A DNA stretch of 33,199 bases from Verrucomicrobia bacterium UBA1629 (GCA_002321305.1 DCMF01000095.1:1-33199); one strand, 5' to 3'; positions 1 through 9,531 are shown, counted from the stretch's first letter. Notes: generated from the sequence alone by a model not told the origin. Translations and numbers: made by a program.

Positions 1-61
1 CCGTTGCGCCGGAACCGTGATGCCGTTGCGCCGGAACCGAGATGCCGTTGCGCCGGAACCG
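1..61. repeat. 22-bp tandem repeat, three copies, cut by window edge
   Basis: Three consecutive units start at 1, 23 and 45. Each opens with CCGTTGCGCCGGAACCG and is followed by a 5-base spacer (TGATG, AGATG, CCACC). The 17-base core is identical in all three. The units are directly adjacent with no unique spacers, so this is not a CRISPR array. The array probably continues to the left of the window. A related phrase (GGAACGCCGATGCCGCGCC) occurs near 1122-1140 inside the repeat-rich region. Confidence 0.85.
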
Positions 62-545
62 CCACCCCGTTTCGGCGCGACAGTCGTGCGGGGCAAAAGA
101 GATGGGCTAGGGCGTGTTTCGCCTGGCAGGCCCAGGATGCGGCGCCAGACATCCGGGTTTGGGTTCGATTTTCATGTATCAACAAGGGGAAAGAAATGCG
201 GGGAATCGGCAACGGGAAGGATGATGAAGGGGGTGGTCCGAACGACGCCCCTTCGCCCGAGCGGTTGCGGGCGCAGTCTCCTGCGGCCTGTCCAAAGGAT
301 CCATTGCCGTGTGGGGGTGGGCCGGGCTCCTCGCCGCATTCTGCATTTTGCGCGGTTCAGCATCCCATCTTCCTTCGCATGCCTCGCGAGAGGCGTTCGG
401 GCAAGTTTTTTAGGGGACGTTTTCCGCAAAAAGAAGGGGCGGGTATAGTGCCGTATCTACCAAAAGAGGCTAAGAAGTCAAAAAACACTACCCGAAAAAA
501 TATGAAAAACCCCTCTTGACGGGGGGGGGGGGGGGGGGCAACAGG
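62..545. other. gene-free stretch with an AT-rich patch
   Basis: I see no convincing gene here. Open frames exist on both strands (17-448 plus, 172-429 minus), but their translations are arginine/proline-rich, match no family I know and have no credible start context. From about 455 to 515 the composition turns AT-rich, just before the G tract at 521. A TATAGT hexamer near 445 could be a plus-strand -10 element, but no gene follows. Confidence 0.5.
521..538. repeat. 18-base poly-G tract
   Basis: There is an uninterrupted run of 18 G in non-coding DNA, preceded by TCTTGAC. Runs this long are rare and usually length-variable by slippage; they can form G-quadruplexes. No open frame or clear promoter straddles it, so a phase-variation role cannot be assigned. 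The exact length may be a sequencing or assembly estimate. Confidence 0.9.
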
Positions 546-1410
546 GCTTCAGCATGAACGGACGATTCTATCACTGGGGGACAGTCGTCCTCGAACACGA
601 GCGCTGTCGCGCGAACACGAAACAGCGCCGCCGCGAGACTGCGCGCTGCGCGGCTGAAGGTGCGGAGACGCCGCCAGGGCCGAAAACTCCGTTTTCGCCC
701 GGCTTCGCCTCCGCACCCTCGCCCGTTCGGGCTCTCGCGACGGCGCTGGCACGAAAGCGCACCGATGGTGCGACACGAAAACCGCCCGCCCGTCCGTCGA
801 GGCACGAAAAGGCTTGCGCGCTCGTCTCGAAGCTTCGTTGGCCCGCGTGTCACGCCTCGCGCAGAGCCGCAGGGTTCCGCAACGAACCTCAGCGCCGTTG
901 CGCGAGCCGTTGCGACATGGCCAAATCAGGGCTTCGAGTGGATGCGCGGAGCCTTTTCGTGCCTCGATGCGTGAGGCCTGCCGCGCTTTCGTGTCCGCGC
1001 CGCGCGCGGCGTTCGTGCCCGTTGGCGCGTCATGCCCCAAAGGGGTGCGGACGGCGGAGCGGCGGCGGGCGGAAGCCGCAGGCTTCAGTCCCGGCGACGT
1101 TCCGCAGGACGCAGTCGGCGGAACGCCGATGCCGCGCCAACGTTTCGTGGTCTGCGGCGCAGCCGCCGAACAAAGACGCGAGACCGACTGTCCCCCGGTG
1201 CGAGTCACTTCCTTTCATGCTGAACCTCTGCGCTACAACTCTACACGGCCAAAACCGGGAATCGGGATAAGGGTACAAACGCCGCCCCTTCAGCGCGGGC
1301 GGCGGCGGGCGAGGCCGCAGGCATCAGCCCCGACGGCGCTTGCGCGCCCTCAATCGCGCATCGCGCGGTCTCGCGGCGGCGCTGTTTCGCGTTCGCGCGT
1401 AGCGCCCGTC
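546..1410. repeat. GC-rich mosaic of diverged direct and inverted repeats, no gene
   Basis: About 860 bases without a credible coding frame. Bases 548-587 recur inverted at 1185-1224: both hold TTCAGCATGAA and GGGGGACAGTCG with the same internal spacing. Bases 609-645 recur inverted at 1362-1398 (35 of 37 identical). A stretch near 1057-1100 (GCGGCGGGCG, then AGCCGCAGGC) recurs as a diverged direct copy near 1295-1336. CACGAAA occurs several times on the plus strand in the left half and on the minus strand in the right half. It looks like two or three diverged copies of a 250-300 bp non-coding unit facing each other. It could be decayed mobile DNA or a structured RNA; the sequence does not decide. 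Confidence 0.6.
1260..1302. repeat. 43-bp dispersed repeat, copy 1
   Basis: 42 of 43 bases match 16043-16085, where the same sequence forms the last codons and terminator of hrpB. Here it is non-coding. The one difference (T for G at 1274) weakens the short stem that the other copy can form, and the T-run present beside the other copy is missing. Confidence 0.85.
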
Positions 1411-1453
1411 TGCGATGGATGGGTTTCCTTCGGTTCGGCGGACAGGCAGAACA

Positions 1454-1475
1454 CGAAGCGACGCGCGTCACTTCG
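1454..1475 (-). terminator. possible hairpin terminator behind tRNA-Leu
   Basis: On the minus strand CGAAGTGAC and GTCGCTTCG pair over 9 bp (one U-G) around a GCGC loop, 5 bases after the tRNA 3' end. No clear T-run follows, so intrinsic termination is uncertain. Confidence 0.4.
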
Positions 1476-1480
1476 ACGGG

Positions 1481-1559
1481 TGCACCTGGAGGGACTCGAA
1501 CCCCCACGCTTGCGCAGTGGAACCTAAATCCACCGTGTCTGCCATTCCACCACAGGTGC
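1481..1559 (-). tRNA. tRNA-Leu (anticodon TAG)
   Basis: The acceptor stem pairs GCACCTG with CAGGTGC. The anticodon stem GTGGA/TCCAC encloses TTTAGGT, giving anticodon TAG (reads CUA/CUN leucine codons). A long variable arm (GCGC-AA-GCG core) marks a class II tRNA. The T loop reads TTCGAGT. The discriminator is A and the 3' CCA is not encoded (CCC follows). It lies 14 bases after the nhaC stop on the same strand, so it may be cotranscribed with the argG-grpE-dnaJ-nhaC unit. Confidence 0.93.
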
Positions 1560-1573
1560 GTGGACGCCACGCC

Positions 1574-2902
1574 TCAGGCCGCGCCCGGAATCGGGGATTT
1601 CGTGCGGCGACCGGCGAAGCAAAGCGAACAGAAGACCGCGAGGGCGAGCAGCGGCTGGTAGTAGAGGCACTTGAGCAGCGAGAGCGAATCGACCGTCAGG
1701 TCAAGCCCGCGCGCGACGCCGATGGCGATCAGGATCTGCGCGCCGTAGGGGATGAGCCCCTGGATGACGCACGAGGCCGTGTCGAGGACGGACGCGATCC
1801 GCACCGGGCTCGCCTCGAACTTCTCGGAGCATTCCTTCGCGATCGGTCCCGCGATGACGATCGCGACCGTGTTGTTCGCCGTGAAGCAGTTGACCGCCGC
1901 GACCAAGACGAAGACGCCAAGCTCGCACGTGCGCGGCCCGCGAATCACCTTCGCGATCTTCTCCGTCAGCCAGAGGATGCCGCCGTTCGCCTGCACGCTC
2001 CGGAAGAGCCCGCCCGCGAGCAGCGCGACGATCAGCGTCTCGCCCATGCCGAGCGTGCCCTTGCCGAGCAGGTCCATCGCGTCGAAGAACGCGAACTTCC
2101 CAAGGCAGCCGCCGATCACGGCCGACAGCACCGTGCCCGAGAAGAGGAGCATCATCACGTTGTAGCCGACGAGCGCCAGCACGAGGACGAACACGTACGG
2201 CAGGACGAGGACGAGGTGCTGCCACGTCACGGCCGGCGCCTCGACCGCCCCCGCCGAGAAGCCGGAGACCGCATAGAGGAAGAGCGCGACCAGCGCCGCC
2301 GGCGCGGCGATGAGGCCGTTCGCGAGGAACTTGTCCTTCATGCGGACGCCCTGCGTGCGCGTCGCGGCAATCGTCGTGTCGGAAATCATCGAGAGGTTGT
2401 CGCCGAACATCGAGCCGCCGATCACGGCGCCCATGAGAAGCGCGGGGCTGAGCCCCAGCGGGCCCGCGAAGCCGAGCGCGATCGGCGTGACGGCCGCGAT
2501 CGTGCCGCAGGAGGTCCCGATGGCGAGCGAGATGAGGCACGAGACCAGGAAGACGCCCGCGACCATCAGCCGCGCCGGCACGAGCGCCTGCGCGATCGTC
2601 ACGGCCGCATCGACCGCGCCGGAGCCCTTCGCGATCGTCGCGAACGCCCCGGCGAGGATGAAGATGAGGCACATGATCATGATGTTCGGCTCGCCCATCC
2701 CGCGCGCGTACGTCTCGACCTTCTCGTCGAGCTTCGCCGAGCCGATCAGGAGCGAGACGGCCGAGGCGACGAGGAACGCCACCGGCATCGAGACCTTGTA
2801 CCACGGCATCTCGAAGCCGAGCTGGCCGGCCCACAGGGAAAGCCCCACGTAGAACGCGGCGAAGACGAGGAACGGGACGAGCGCAAGGCCTCTGGGTTTC
2901 AT
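1574..2902 (-). CDS. nhaC: NhaC-family Na+/H+ antiporter
   Basis: The 442-residue protein is almost entirely hydrophobic with about 10-12 membrane spans. It carries the family signature GDNLSMISDTT at residues 167-177 and the preceding IGTSCGTIAAVTP segment (about 129-141). NhaC proteins exchange Na+ for H+ (some members carry malate/lactate) in the inner membrane. Length is normal for the family. The ATG follows the dnaJ stop by 3 bases, with no strong Shine-Dalgarno, so translation is probably coupled to dnaJ. Family membership is clear; the transported ion is inferred. Confidence 0.9.
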   Translation of the reverse strand: MKPRGLALVPFLVFAAFYVGLSLWAGQLGFEMPWYKVSMPVAFLVASAVSLLIGSAKLDEKVETYARGMGEPNIMIMCLIFILAGAFATIAKGSGAVDAAVTIAQALVPARLMVAGVFLVSCLISLAIGTSCGTIAAVTPIALGFAGPLGLSPALLMGAVIGGSMFGDNLSMISDTTIAATRTQGVRMKDKFLANGLIAAPAALVALFLYAVSGFSAGAVEAPAVTWQHLVLVLPYVFVLVLALVGYNVMMLLFSGTVLSAVIGGCLGKFAFFDAMDLLGKGTLGMGETLIVALLAGGLFRSVQANGGILWLTEKIAKVIRGPRTCELGVFVLVAAVNCFTANNTVAIVIAGPIAKECSEKFEASPVRIASVLDTASCVIQGLIPYGAQILIAIGVARGLDLTVDSLSLLKCLYYQPLLALAVFCSLCFAGRRTKSPIPGAA

Positions 2903-2905
2903 GTG

Positions 2906-4129
2906 TCAGGATTGCTTTCTGAGCTTGTCGCGGTGCGAGAAGAAGATGCGCGTCCTGTTCGCGAAGGACTGCGCCTCCGGGTAGTTCGCGGCGGTCGCGA
3001 GCTTCTGGAACGCCTCCAGCGCGGCCTTCTGCTGACGGTCGAGGTTCGCGGGAACCTCGAAGACGACGCGCGCGTCGAGGTCGCCCGCCGCGCCGCCGCG
3101 CAGCGACGGCACGCCTTTGCCGCGCAGGCGGAAAACCTTGCCGTTCGGCGTGCCCGCCGGGATCTTGAGCTGCGCCTCGCCATCCGGCGTCGGCACGGCG
3201 ATCGCACCGCCCAGCGCCGCCGTCACGGGCGAGACGGGCACGTCCACGAAGAGATGCTGGCCCTCGCGCTCGAAGATGTCGCTGTCGCGCACGCCGATGA
3301 GGACGTAGAGGTCGCCGGGACGCCCGCCCCGGAGACCGCCCGCGCCCTTGCCCGCAAGCCGCAGCCGCGAGCCGCTGTCGACGCCCGCCGGAATCTTCAG
3401 CGCGATGTGCTGGGGCTGCGTGACGCGCCCCGAACCGCGGCACCGGCGGCACGGCTTCTCGATGACCGTCCCCTCGCCGCCGCACGTCGGGCACGTCTGC
3501 TGGATGCGCAGGAAGCCGCCGCCGCCCATGACGACGCCGCGCCCGCCGCACGTCTTGCAGACGACGCGCTGCGCACCCGCCGCCGCGCCCGTGCCGCCGC
3601 AGTCGGGACACTGCGCCGGGATGTCGAGGTCGAGCGTCCGCTCGCTGCCGAACAGCGCCTCGTCGAAGTCGATGTCGAGGCGAAACGTCATGTCCTCGCC
3701 GTCCTGCGGCCCGTTCGGGTCGGCATGGTAGGCGTGACCGCCGCCCCCGCCGCCGAAGATGTCCTCGAAGCCGCCGAACCCGCCGCCGCGACGCGACCGC
3801 CCGCCGCCGTGGCCGCCGAAGATGTCGCCGAACATGGAGAAGATGTCGTCCATGTTCATGCCGCCCGCGCCGAAGCCGCCCGGCCCGCCCGCGCCGTTCG
3901 CGAACGCCTGGTGCCCGAACTGGTCGTAGCGCTGGCGCTTCTCGGCGTCGTGCAGGACGTCATACGCCTCGGCCGCCTCCTTGAACTTCTCCTCGGCGAC
4001 CTTGTCGCCCGGATTGCGGTCCGGGTGGTACTTCATCGCAAGCTTGCGGTAGGCGGACTTGATCTCGTCCGCCGTCGCCGTCTTGGGCACGCCCAAGACC
4101 TCGTAGTAGTCTCTTTTCTCTGCAGCCAT
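2906..4129 (-). CDS. dnaJ: chaperone protein DnaJ (Hsp40)
   Basis: A 407-residue type I J-protein. It has a J domain (about 6-71) with HPD at 35-37, a long glycine/phenylalanine-rich linker (about 72-135), four zinc-binding CxxCxGxG repeats (CPDCGGTG, CKTCGGRG, CPTCGGEG, CRRCRGSG; about 174-234) and a C-terminal substrate-binding region. It stimulates DnaK's ATPase and delivers unfolded clients. It is about 30 residues longer than the E. coli protein, mostly in the Gly-rich linker. It lies downstream of grpE, separated by an inverted pair of 7-bp arrays. The bases before its ATG are AT-rich and lack a Shine-Dalgarno. Confidence 0.98.
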   Translation of the reverse strand: MAAEKRDYYEVLGVPKTATADEIKSAYRKLAMKYHPDRNPGDKVAEEKFKEAAEAYDVLHDAEKRQRYDQFGHQAFANGAGGPGGFGAGGMNMDDIFSMFGDIFGGHGGGRSRRGGGFGGFEDIFGGGGGGHAYHADPNGPQDGEDMTFRLDIDFDEALFGSERTLDLDIPAQCPDCGGTGAAAGAQRVVCKTCGGRGVVMGGGGFLRIQQTCPTCGGEGTVIEKPCRRCRGSGRVTQPQHIALKIPAGVDSGSRLRLAGKGAGGLRGGRPGDLYVLIGVRDSDIFEREGQHLFVDVPVSPVTAALGGAIAVPTPDGEAQLKIPAGTPNGKVFRLRGKGVPSLRGGAAGDLDARVVFEVPANLDRQQKAALEAFQKLATAANYPEAQSFANRTRIFFSHRDKLRKQS

Positions 4130-4151
4130 GACCGTAAATTAAAAAGAAAAA

Positions 4152-4287
4152 GGGAAAGGGATGAAGGAAGAGGGATGAAGGAAGAAGGAAGAAGTGCAGT
4201 CCTGCACACCTTCTTTTCGTGTCTCACCAATCAAGCGCAAACCATCCATGCTTCTTCCTTTTTCCTTCTTCCTTGCTTACTTTTTCC
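4152..4287. repeat. inverted pair of degenerate 7-bp tandem arrays (dnaJ-grpE gap)
   Basis: The left arm (about 4152-4194) is a run of GATGAAG/GAAGAAG/GAAGAGG units. The right arm (about 4251-4287) is the complementary CTTCTTC/CTTTTTC type. About 55 bases lie between them, including GTGCAG-TC-CTGCAC. The arms can fold into an imperfect hairpin in the mRNA. The right arm overlaps the grpE stop codon. Confidence 0.75.
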
Positions 4288-4903
4288 CGGAGGACACGAC
4301 GACCTGCGCGGCGCGCAGCACCTTGTCCTTCAGCATCCAGCCCTTCTTCGACTCGATCGAGACCTTGCCTTCGGGGATCTCTTCGTGCGGCAAATGGGCG
4401 ATCGCCTCCATCCGCTCGGTGTCGAGGTCGAGCCCGACGGAATCGAACGGCTCCGCGCCGTGGTCCTTCAGCGACTTCAGCAGCGTGTCGTGCACCATCT
4501 GCACGCCCTTCACGAACGGGTCGTCGGCCTTCTCCTTCGCGTTCGCGAGCGCGAGCTGGAGGTTGTCGACCGCCGGCAGGACGTCCTTCAGGATGTCCGC
4601 CTCGGCGTAGCGGTACGTGTCCTCGCGGTCACGCGCCGCCCGCTTCTTGTAGTTGTCGAAGTCGGCGAGCGTGAGGGCGTAGAGCGTCTTCCAGTCGGGC
4701 TCCTTCGGCGCCTCGGCCGGCTTCTCGGCCTTCGGCTCGGCAGGGGCCTTTCCCTCGACTTTCGGCTCGGTTTCGGGCGCGTCGTCCGGTTCGGCGGACG
4801 AGGACGCAGAGGACGCACAAGACGCACAGGACGGTTCGCCGCCTTCAACGCCCTTTTCCGAGGGCTTCGCCGACGTTTCGGCTTTCTTCTCTTCTTCAGA
4901 CAT
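4277..4903 (-). CDS. grpE: nucleotide exchange factor GrpE
   Basis: A 208-residue GrpE. It has an acidic, low-complexity N-terminus rich in Glu, Pro and Ala (1-70), then the conserved long helix (ALTLADFDNYKKRAARDRED, about 75-95) and the C-terminal beta domain (IPEGKVSIESKKGW, near 177-190). It releases ADP from DnaK. Residues about 25-36 (SCA/SSA/SSS) are encoded by a 9-bp tandem array at 4800-4835. Its ATG begins 3 bases after the argG stop, so it is in an operon with argG. Confidence 0.97.
   Translation of the reverse strand: MSEEEKKAETSAKPSEKGVEGGEPSCASCASSASSSAEPDDAPETEPKVEGKAPAEPKAEKPAEAPKEPDWKTLYALTLADFDNYKKRAARDREDTYRYAEADILKDVLPAVDNLQLALANAKEKADDPFVKGVQMVHDTLLKSLKDHGAEPFDSVGLDLDTERMEAIAHLPHEEIPEGKVSIESKKGWMLKDKVLRAAQVVVSSGKK
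4800..4835. repeat. in-frame 9-bp tandem array in grpE
   Basis: Four units: GAGGACGCA, GAGGACGCA, CAAGACGCA, CAGGACGGT. On the coding strand they give a 3-residue period rich in Ser, Cys and Ala in the unstructured N-terminus of GrpE. Two cysteines result, which is unusual in this tail. Confidence 0.7.
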
Positions 4904-4906
4904 CGC

Positions 4907-6139
4907 TTACGCCTTGATCTGGCCCGCCTTCGCGAGCATCTTCGCCTCGACGGACTGGATCTCGGCAAAGCCCTGCGAGCTGTGCGGATTCAGGCCGTTC
5001 GACGCCTCCATCGAGCTGTCGGCCTCGTTGTAGATCGTCGCCTTGAGGCCCTTGAGGCTCTCGAAGAAGATGTTGCCCTTGTAGAGGCCGAGCGTGACTT
5101 CGGCCGTCGCCTTGTCGGCCCAGACCTGAATCGCCGCGCGCGCCGCCTGCGTCGCCGGATCGAACCAGCGACCGTCGTAGATCTGGTCGGCGACAAGCTT
5201 CGAGAGCTGCTGGAAGAGGAGCGTCGAGCGGCGATCCATGACGCCTTCATAGATGTACTTGAGGCCCCAGCTCAGCACCTCCATGCCCGGCGCCTCGTAG
5301 ACGCCGCGGCTCTTCGTGCCGATGATGCGGTTCTCCAGCGCGTGCTTCATGCCGATGCCGTTGCGGCCGCCGATCCTGTTCATCTCCAGCATGACCTCGT
5401 AGGGCGTCATCTTCTGGCCGTTCACCGCGACGCAGCGGCCCTTCTCGAACTTCAGCGTGACTTTCTCGACCTTGTTCGGGGCCTTGTCGGGCCACACGCC
5501 CATCGTGGGCTTCACGATGCGCATCGACGTCTCCATCGACTCCAGGTCCTCCGCCTCGTGCGAGAGGCCCGCGAGGTTCGCGTCGGTCGAGTACTTCTTC
5601 TTCGTGCCGACGAACGCCGTGATGCCGCGCGTCGCGAGGAAGGCCACCATCTGCGTGCGGCCGGGGAACTTCTTCAGGAGATCCGCGTCGCGCCACGGGG
5701 CGTAGACGCCGAACTTCGGGTCCATCACGTTCGTGTAGCGCTCGAAGCGCATCTGGTCGTTGCCGCGCCCCGTCGCGCCGTGGACGAGCACCGTGCAGCC
5801 GGCCTTCTTCATCGCCGGGAGAAGCTTCTGCACCGTGACGGCGCGGGCGATGCCGGTCGAGTTCCAGTAGCCGCCGTCGTACATCGCCTGGCACTTCACC
5901 GTCTCGAAGCAGATGTCGGCCATTTCCTTCGTGACGTCGACGATCGTCGTCTCGACGCCGGTCGGGGCCATCTTCTTCTTGATGTCGTTGATGTCCTTCT
6001 CATCCGGCTGGCCGACGTTGGCCGAGAACGCCTTGACCTTCACGCCCGCGTCCTTCAGCACGCAGCAGATGGTCTTCGAGTCGAGTCCGCCGCTGACGCA
6101 CACGCCAACGGTCTTGCCCTTGAGGTCTTCGAGTTTCAT
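4907..6139 (-). CDS. argG: argininosuccinate synthase
   Basis: A 410-residue protein joining citrulline and aspartate with ATP (arginine biosynthesis, cytosol). The N-terminal PP-loop reads VCVSGGLDSKT (about 13-23); HGATGRGNDQMRFE (about 119-132) is the family signature. The PP-loop has SKT where many ArgG proteins have TSV, so it belongs to a less usual branch, but the rest of the fold and length fit. An AAGGAGAAG Shine-Dalgarno precedes the ATG, and a TATAAT -10 lies 36 bases upstream. It heads a unit continuing into grpE (3-base gap), dnaJ and nhaC, an unexpected link between arginine synthesis and chaperones. Confidence 0.95.
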   Translation of the reverse strand: MKLEDLKGKTVGVCVSGGLDSKTICCVLKDAGVKVKAFSANVGQPDEKDINDIKKKMAPTGVETTIVDVTKEMADICFETVKCQAMYDGGYWNSTGIARAVTVQKLLPAMKKAGCTVLVHGATGRGNDQMRFERYTNVMDPKFGVYAPWRDADLLKKFPGRTQMVAFLATRGITAFVGTKKKYSTDANLAGLSHEAEDLESMETSMRIVKPTMGVWPDKAPNKVEKVTLKFEKGRCVAVNGQKMTPYEVMLEMNRIGGRNGIGMKHALENRIIGTKSRGVYEAPGMEVLSWGLKYIYEGVMDRRSTLLFQQLSKLVADQIYDGRWFDPATQAARAAIQVWADKATAEVTLGLYKGNIFFESLKGLKATIYNEADSSMEASNGLNPHSSQGFAEIQSVEAKMLAKAGQIKA

Positions 6140-6175
6140 GTTGACTTCTCCTTGTCGTTGAAAAATCAGGCGCGT

Positions 6176-6181
6176 ATTATA
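6176..6181 (-). promoter_or_regulatory. extended -10 promoter of argG operon
   Basis: The minus strand reads TGA-TATAAT-ACGCGC, a perfect -10 with the upstream TG of an extended -10. A weak -35 (TTTGCC) lies 18 bases upstream. Predicted start is about 30 bases before the argG ATG. Confidence 0.8.
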
Positions 6182-6225
6182 TCACGTTCGCCGCACGGCG
6201 GCAAACGCGCGGACGCGCGGCGCCA

Positions 6226-6813
6226 TCAGGCGCTCCGTCCGAGCGGTCCGGACAGGATTGCCGTCGCCGCCGCGAGGGCGCGGCCACGGTGCGAAATCGC
6301 GTTCTTCTCGTCCGCCGACAGCGCGGCGAACGACTTCGCGCAGCCGTCCGGGACGAAGAGCGGATCGTAGCCGAAGCCGTCCGTGCCCGACGGCCGTTCG
6401 GCGATCGTGCCGAAGCACTTGCCCTCGACCGTGCGCTCCGTGCCGTCCGGCGCGACAAGCGCGATTGCGCACGTGAAGTTCGCGCGGCGGTCGGCGACGC
6501 CCGCGAGGTTCTTCAGCAGCAGCGCGTTGTTCGCCGGCGTGTCCGACGGCTCGCCCGCATAGCGTGCGCTGCGCACGCCCGGCGCGCCGCCGAGCGCGGC
6601 GACCTCCAGGCCCGAATCGTCCGCCAGGCACCAGTCGCCGCGATGGCGCGCGGCGATCGCGCGCACCTTGATGAGGGCGTTGCCGACGAAATCGGGCGCG
6701 CTTTCCTCGACGCCCGCCGGATCGTCCGCCAGGATCTCGTAGTCCGGCAGGATGGCCGCGATCTCGCGGATCTTGTGCGCGTTGTGCGTCGCGACAAACA
6801 GCTTCTTCTTCAT
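6226..6813 (-). CDS. rdgB: XTP/dITP diphosphatase (non-canonical purine NTP pyrophosphatase)
   Basis: A 195-residue Ham1/RdgB protein that hydrolyses dITP, XTP and ITP to the monophosphate and cleans the nucleotide pool. Motifs: THNAHK near the N-terminus (9-14), LADDSGLEV (63-71) with the metal-binding acidic pair, GFGYDPLF, and the C-terminal ISHRGRAL. Length is typical. GGAGG lies 8 bases before the ATG. It starts 16 bases after the I42 inhibitor gene and is probably cotranscribed with it. Confidence 0.96.
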   Translation of the reverse strand: MKKKLFVATHNAHKIREIAAILPDYEILADDPAGVEESAPDFVGNALIKVRAIAARHRGDWCLADDSGLEVAALGGAPGVRSARYAGEPSDTPANNALLLKNLAGVADRRANFTCAIALVAPDGTERTVEGKCFGTIAERPSGTDGFGYDPLFVPDGCAKSFAALSADEKNAISHRGRALAAATAILSGPLGRSA

Positions 6814-6829
6814 GTGGATGTCCTCCGTG

Positions 6830-7285
6830 TCATTTCCAGAACGCCCGGTCGCCCGTGCGCTTGTAGAGGGTGATGGTGAATTCCTTCAGCGGCCTCTTCT
6901 CCCAGTCGCGCCTGTACAGGAAGCGGATCTTCGACGGCCCGTCGTAGCCGCGGCGAACGCGGATCTGGACTTCGGCCGTTCCGGGCACGCCCACGCGCCC
7001 GTCGTCCGACACGCCGGCGACATGCCGGATCGAGACGTCCACGTCCGCATCGTCGCACGTCGCGAGCCACGAGTAGCCCGTCGTCATGTTCTCTTCGAGG
7101 TCGAAGAGGAAGCGGTCGCCGCTTTCGGCGTGCAGGACCTGGTTCCGTTCCGGCACAACCGAATAGCGGCGCTCGACAGCGCAGCCCGCCAAGGCGAGCA
7201 GCGCCGCCGCAGAAAGGGCCGCGACGCACCCTTTCGTCCGTCCGCGTCCAATTGCCCGACGGGCATCTGCATTCGCAAGGCGCAT
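6830..7285 (-). CDS. chagasin-type (I42) cysteine-protease inhibitor lipoprotein
   Basis: A 151-residue protein with a basic N-terminus, a hydrophobic segment and a lipobox LAGC, so lipidation at Cys35 is predicted. The mature part has the I42 inhibitor loop NMTTGYSW (66-73; family form NPTTGYxW) and a later RRDW (125-128) where the family has an R/P-W loop. I42 proteins plug the active site of papain-like proteases; bacterial ones may guard the periplasm. NMTTG replaces the usual NPTTG. The start is uncertain: there is no good Shine-Dalgarno before the ATG at 7285, and the gene follows the groEL terminator directly. Confidence 0.8.
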   Translation of the reverse strand: MRLANADARRAIGRGRTKGCVAALSAAALLALAGCAVERRYSVVPERNQVLHAESGDRFLFDLEENMTTGYSWLATCDDADVDVSIRHVAGVSDDGRVGVPGTAEVQIRVRRGYDGPSKIRFLYRRDWEKRPLKEFTITLYKRTGDRAFWK

Positions 7286-7308
7286 AAGGTCCGATTTCCG
7301 CCAAAAGG

Positions 7309-7342
7309 CGACGAGGGCCGCAGAAGACTGCGGCCCTCGTCG
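7309..7342 (-). terminator. rho-independent terminator of groESL
   Basis: A perfect 15-bp stem (CGACGAGGGCCGCAG paired with CTGCGGCCCTCGTCG) around a 4-base loop, followed on the minus strand by CCTTTT. It lies 29 bases after the groEL stop. Confidence 0.85.
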
Positions 7343-7371
7343 TGGCGATCACGACAATCGCCGCCGACGGC

Positions 7372-9006
<1,635 letters not shown>

Positions 9007-9050
9007 GATAAGTTTCCTTTCTGTTAAAATTTGTTCAATGGACTTGACGT

Positions 9051-9196
9051 GTTTGGGAGGTTCGGGAGGTTTGGGGAGTTTAGGAGGTTTAGGGGTGTTG
9101 GGCGTTCAAAAGAGATCGACCCGCCACCTTCGACTTCCCAAACCTTCCAAACTTTCCAAACTTACCAAACATTCTAAACCTTCCAAACTTTCAATC
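9051..9196. repeat. inverted pair of degenerate 9-bp arrays (groES-groEL gap)
   Basis: Left arm 9051-9103: about six units of GTTTGGGAG type. Right arm 9134-9196: seven units of CTTCCCAAA/CCTTCCAAA type, the inverse of the left. A 30-base unique centre lies between. The transcript between groES and groEL can fold into a long imperfect hairpin. The same 9-mer family recurs in priA and at the end of cysE. Confidence 0.85.
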
Positions 9197-9199
9197 CCT

Positions 9200-9487
9200 T
9201 TACTTCTCGATCACGCCCAAGAGGTCTTCCTCCCTCACGAGCTGGAGCTTCTTGTCGTCGATCTTCACTTCCGTGCCGCCGTACTTCGGCAGCAGGACGG
9301 TGTCGCCCTTCTTGACGTCGAACGCGATTTCCTTGCCGTCCTTGTCGAGCTTCTTGCCGACGGCGATGACCTTGCCCTGCATGGGCTTTTCCTTCGCCGA
9401 GTCGGGGATGATGATGCCGCCGACGGTCTGTTCCTTCTCTTCGATCGGTTCGACGAGAACGCGATCACCCAGGGGTCTGATGTTCAT
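9200..9487 (-). CDS. groS: co-chaperonin GroES (Hsp10)
   Basis: A 95-residue GroES. It starts MNIRPLGDRVLVEP and has the mobile loop EEKEQTVGGIIIPDSAKEKP (about 17-36) that contacts GroEL, then GDTVLLPKYGGTEVKID. Length is standard. AAAGGA lies about 10 bases before the ATG in an A-rich leader. It sits between dnaK and groEL on the same strand. Confidence 0.98.
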   Translation of the reverse strand: MNIRPLGDRVLVEPIEEKEQTVGGIIIPDSAKEKPMQGKVIAVGKKLDKDGKEIAFDVKKGDTVLLPKYGGTEVKIDDKKLQLVREEDLLGVIEK

Positions 9488-9531
9488 TTTTGTTTTTTTC
9501 CTTTCGGGTTAGGTGCTAATTCAAATCTCTT

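Noticed and set aside
1..61. CRISPR array at the left edge
   Set aside because: The 22-bp units are directly adjacent, with 5-base variable parts instead of spacers.
17..1527. Several open frames on both strands in the first 1.5 kb
   Set aside because: Low-complexity Arg/Pro/Ala translations, no start context, no family match, and the DNA is repetitive.
1415..6370. Plus-strand open frame of 1651 codons across nhaC, dnaJ, grpE and argG
   Set aside because: It is the antisense shadow of four clear genes in GC-rich DNA; the translation is Arg/Glu/Asp-rich and matches no family.
9488..9530. CIRCE-like half site (TTAGCACCTAA on the minus strand) before groES
   Set aside because: Only one half resembles TTAGCACTC and no GAGTGCTAA follows at 9 bases.
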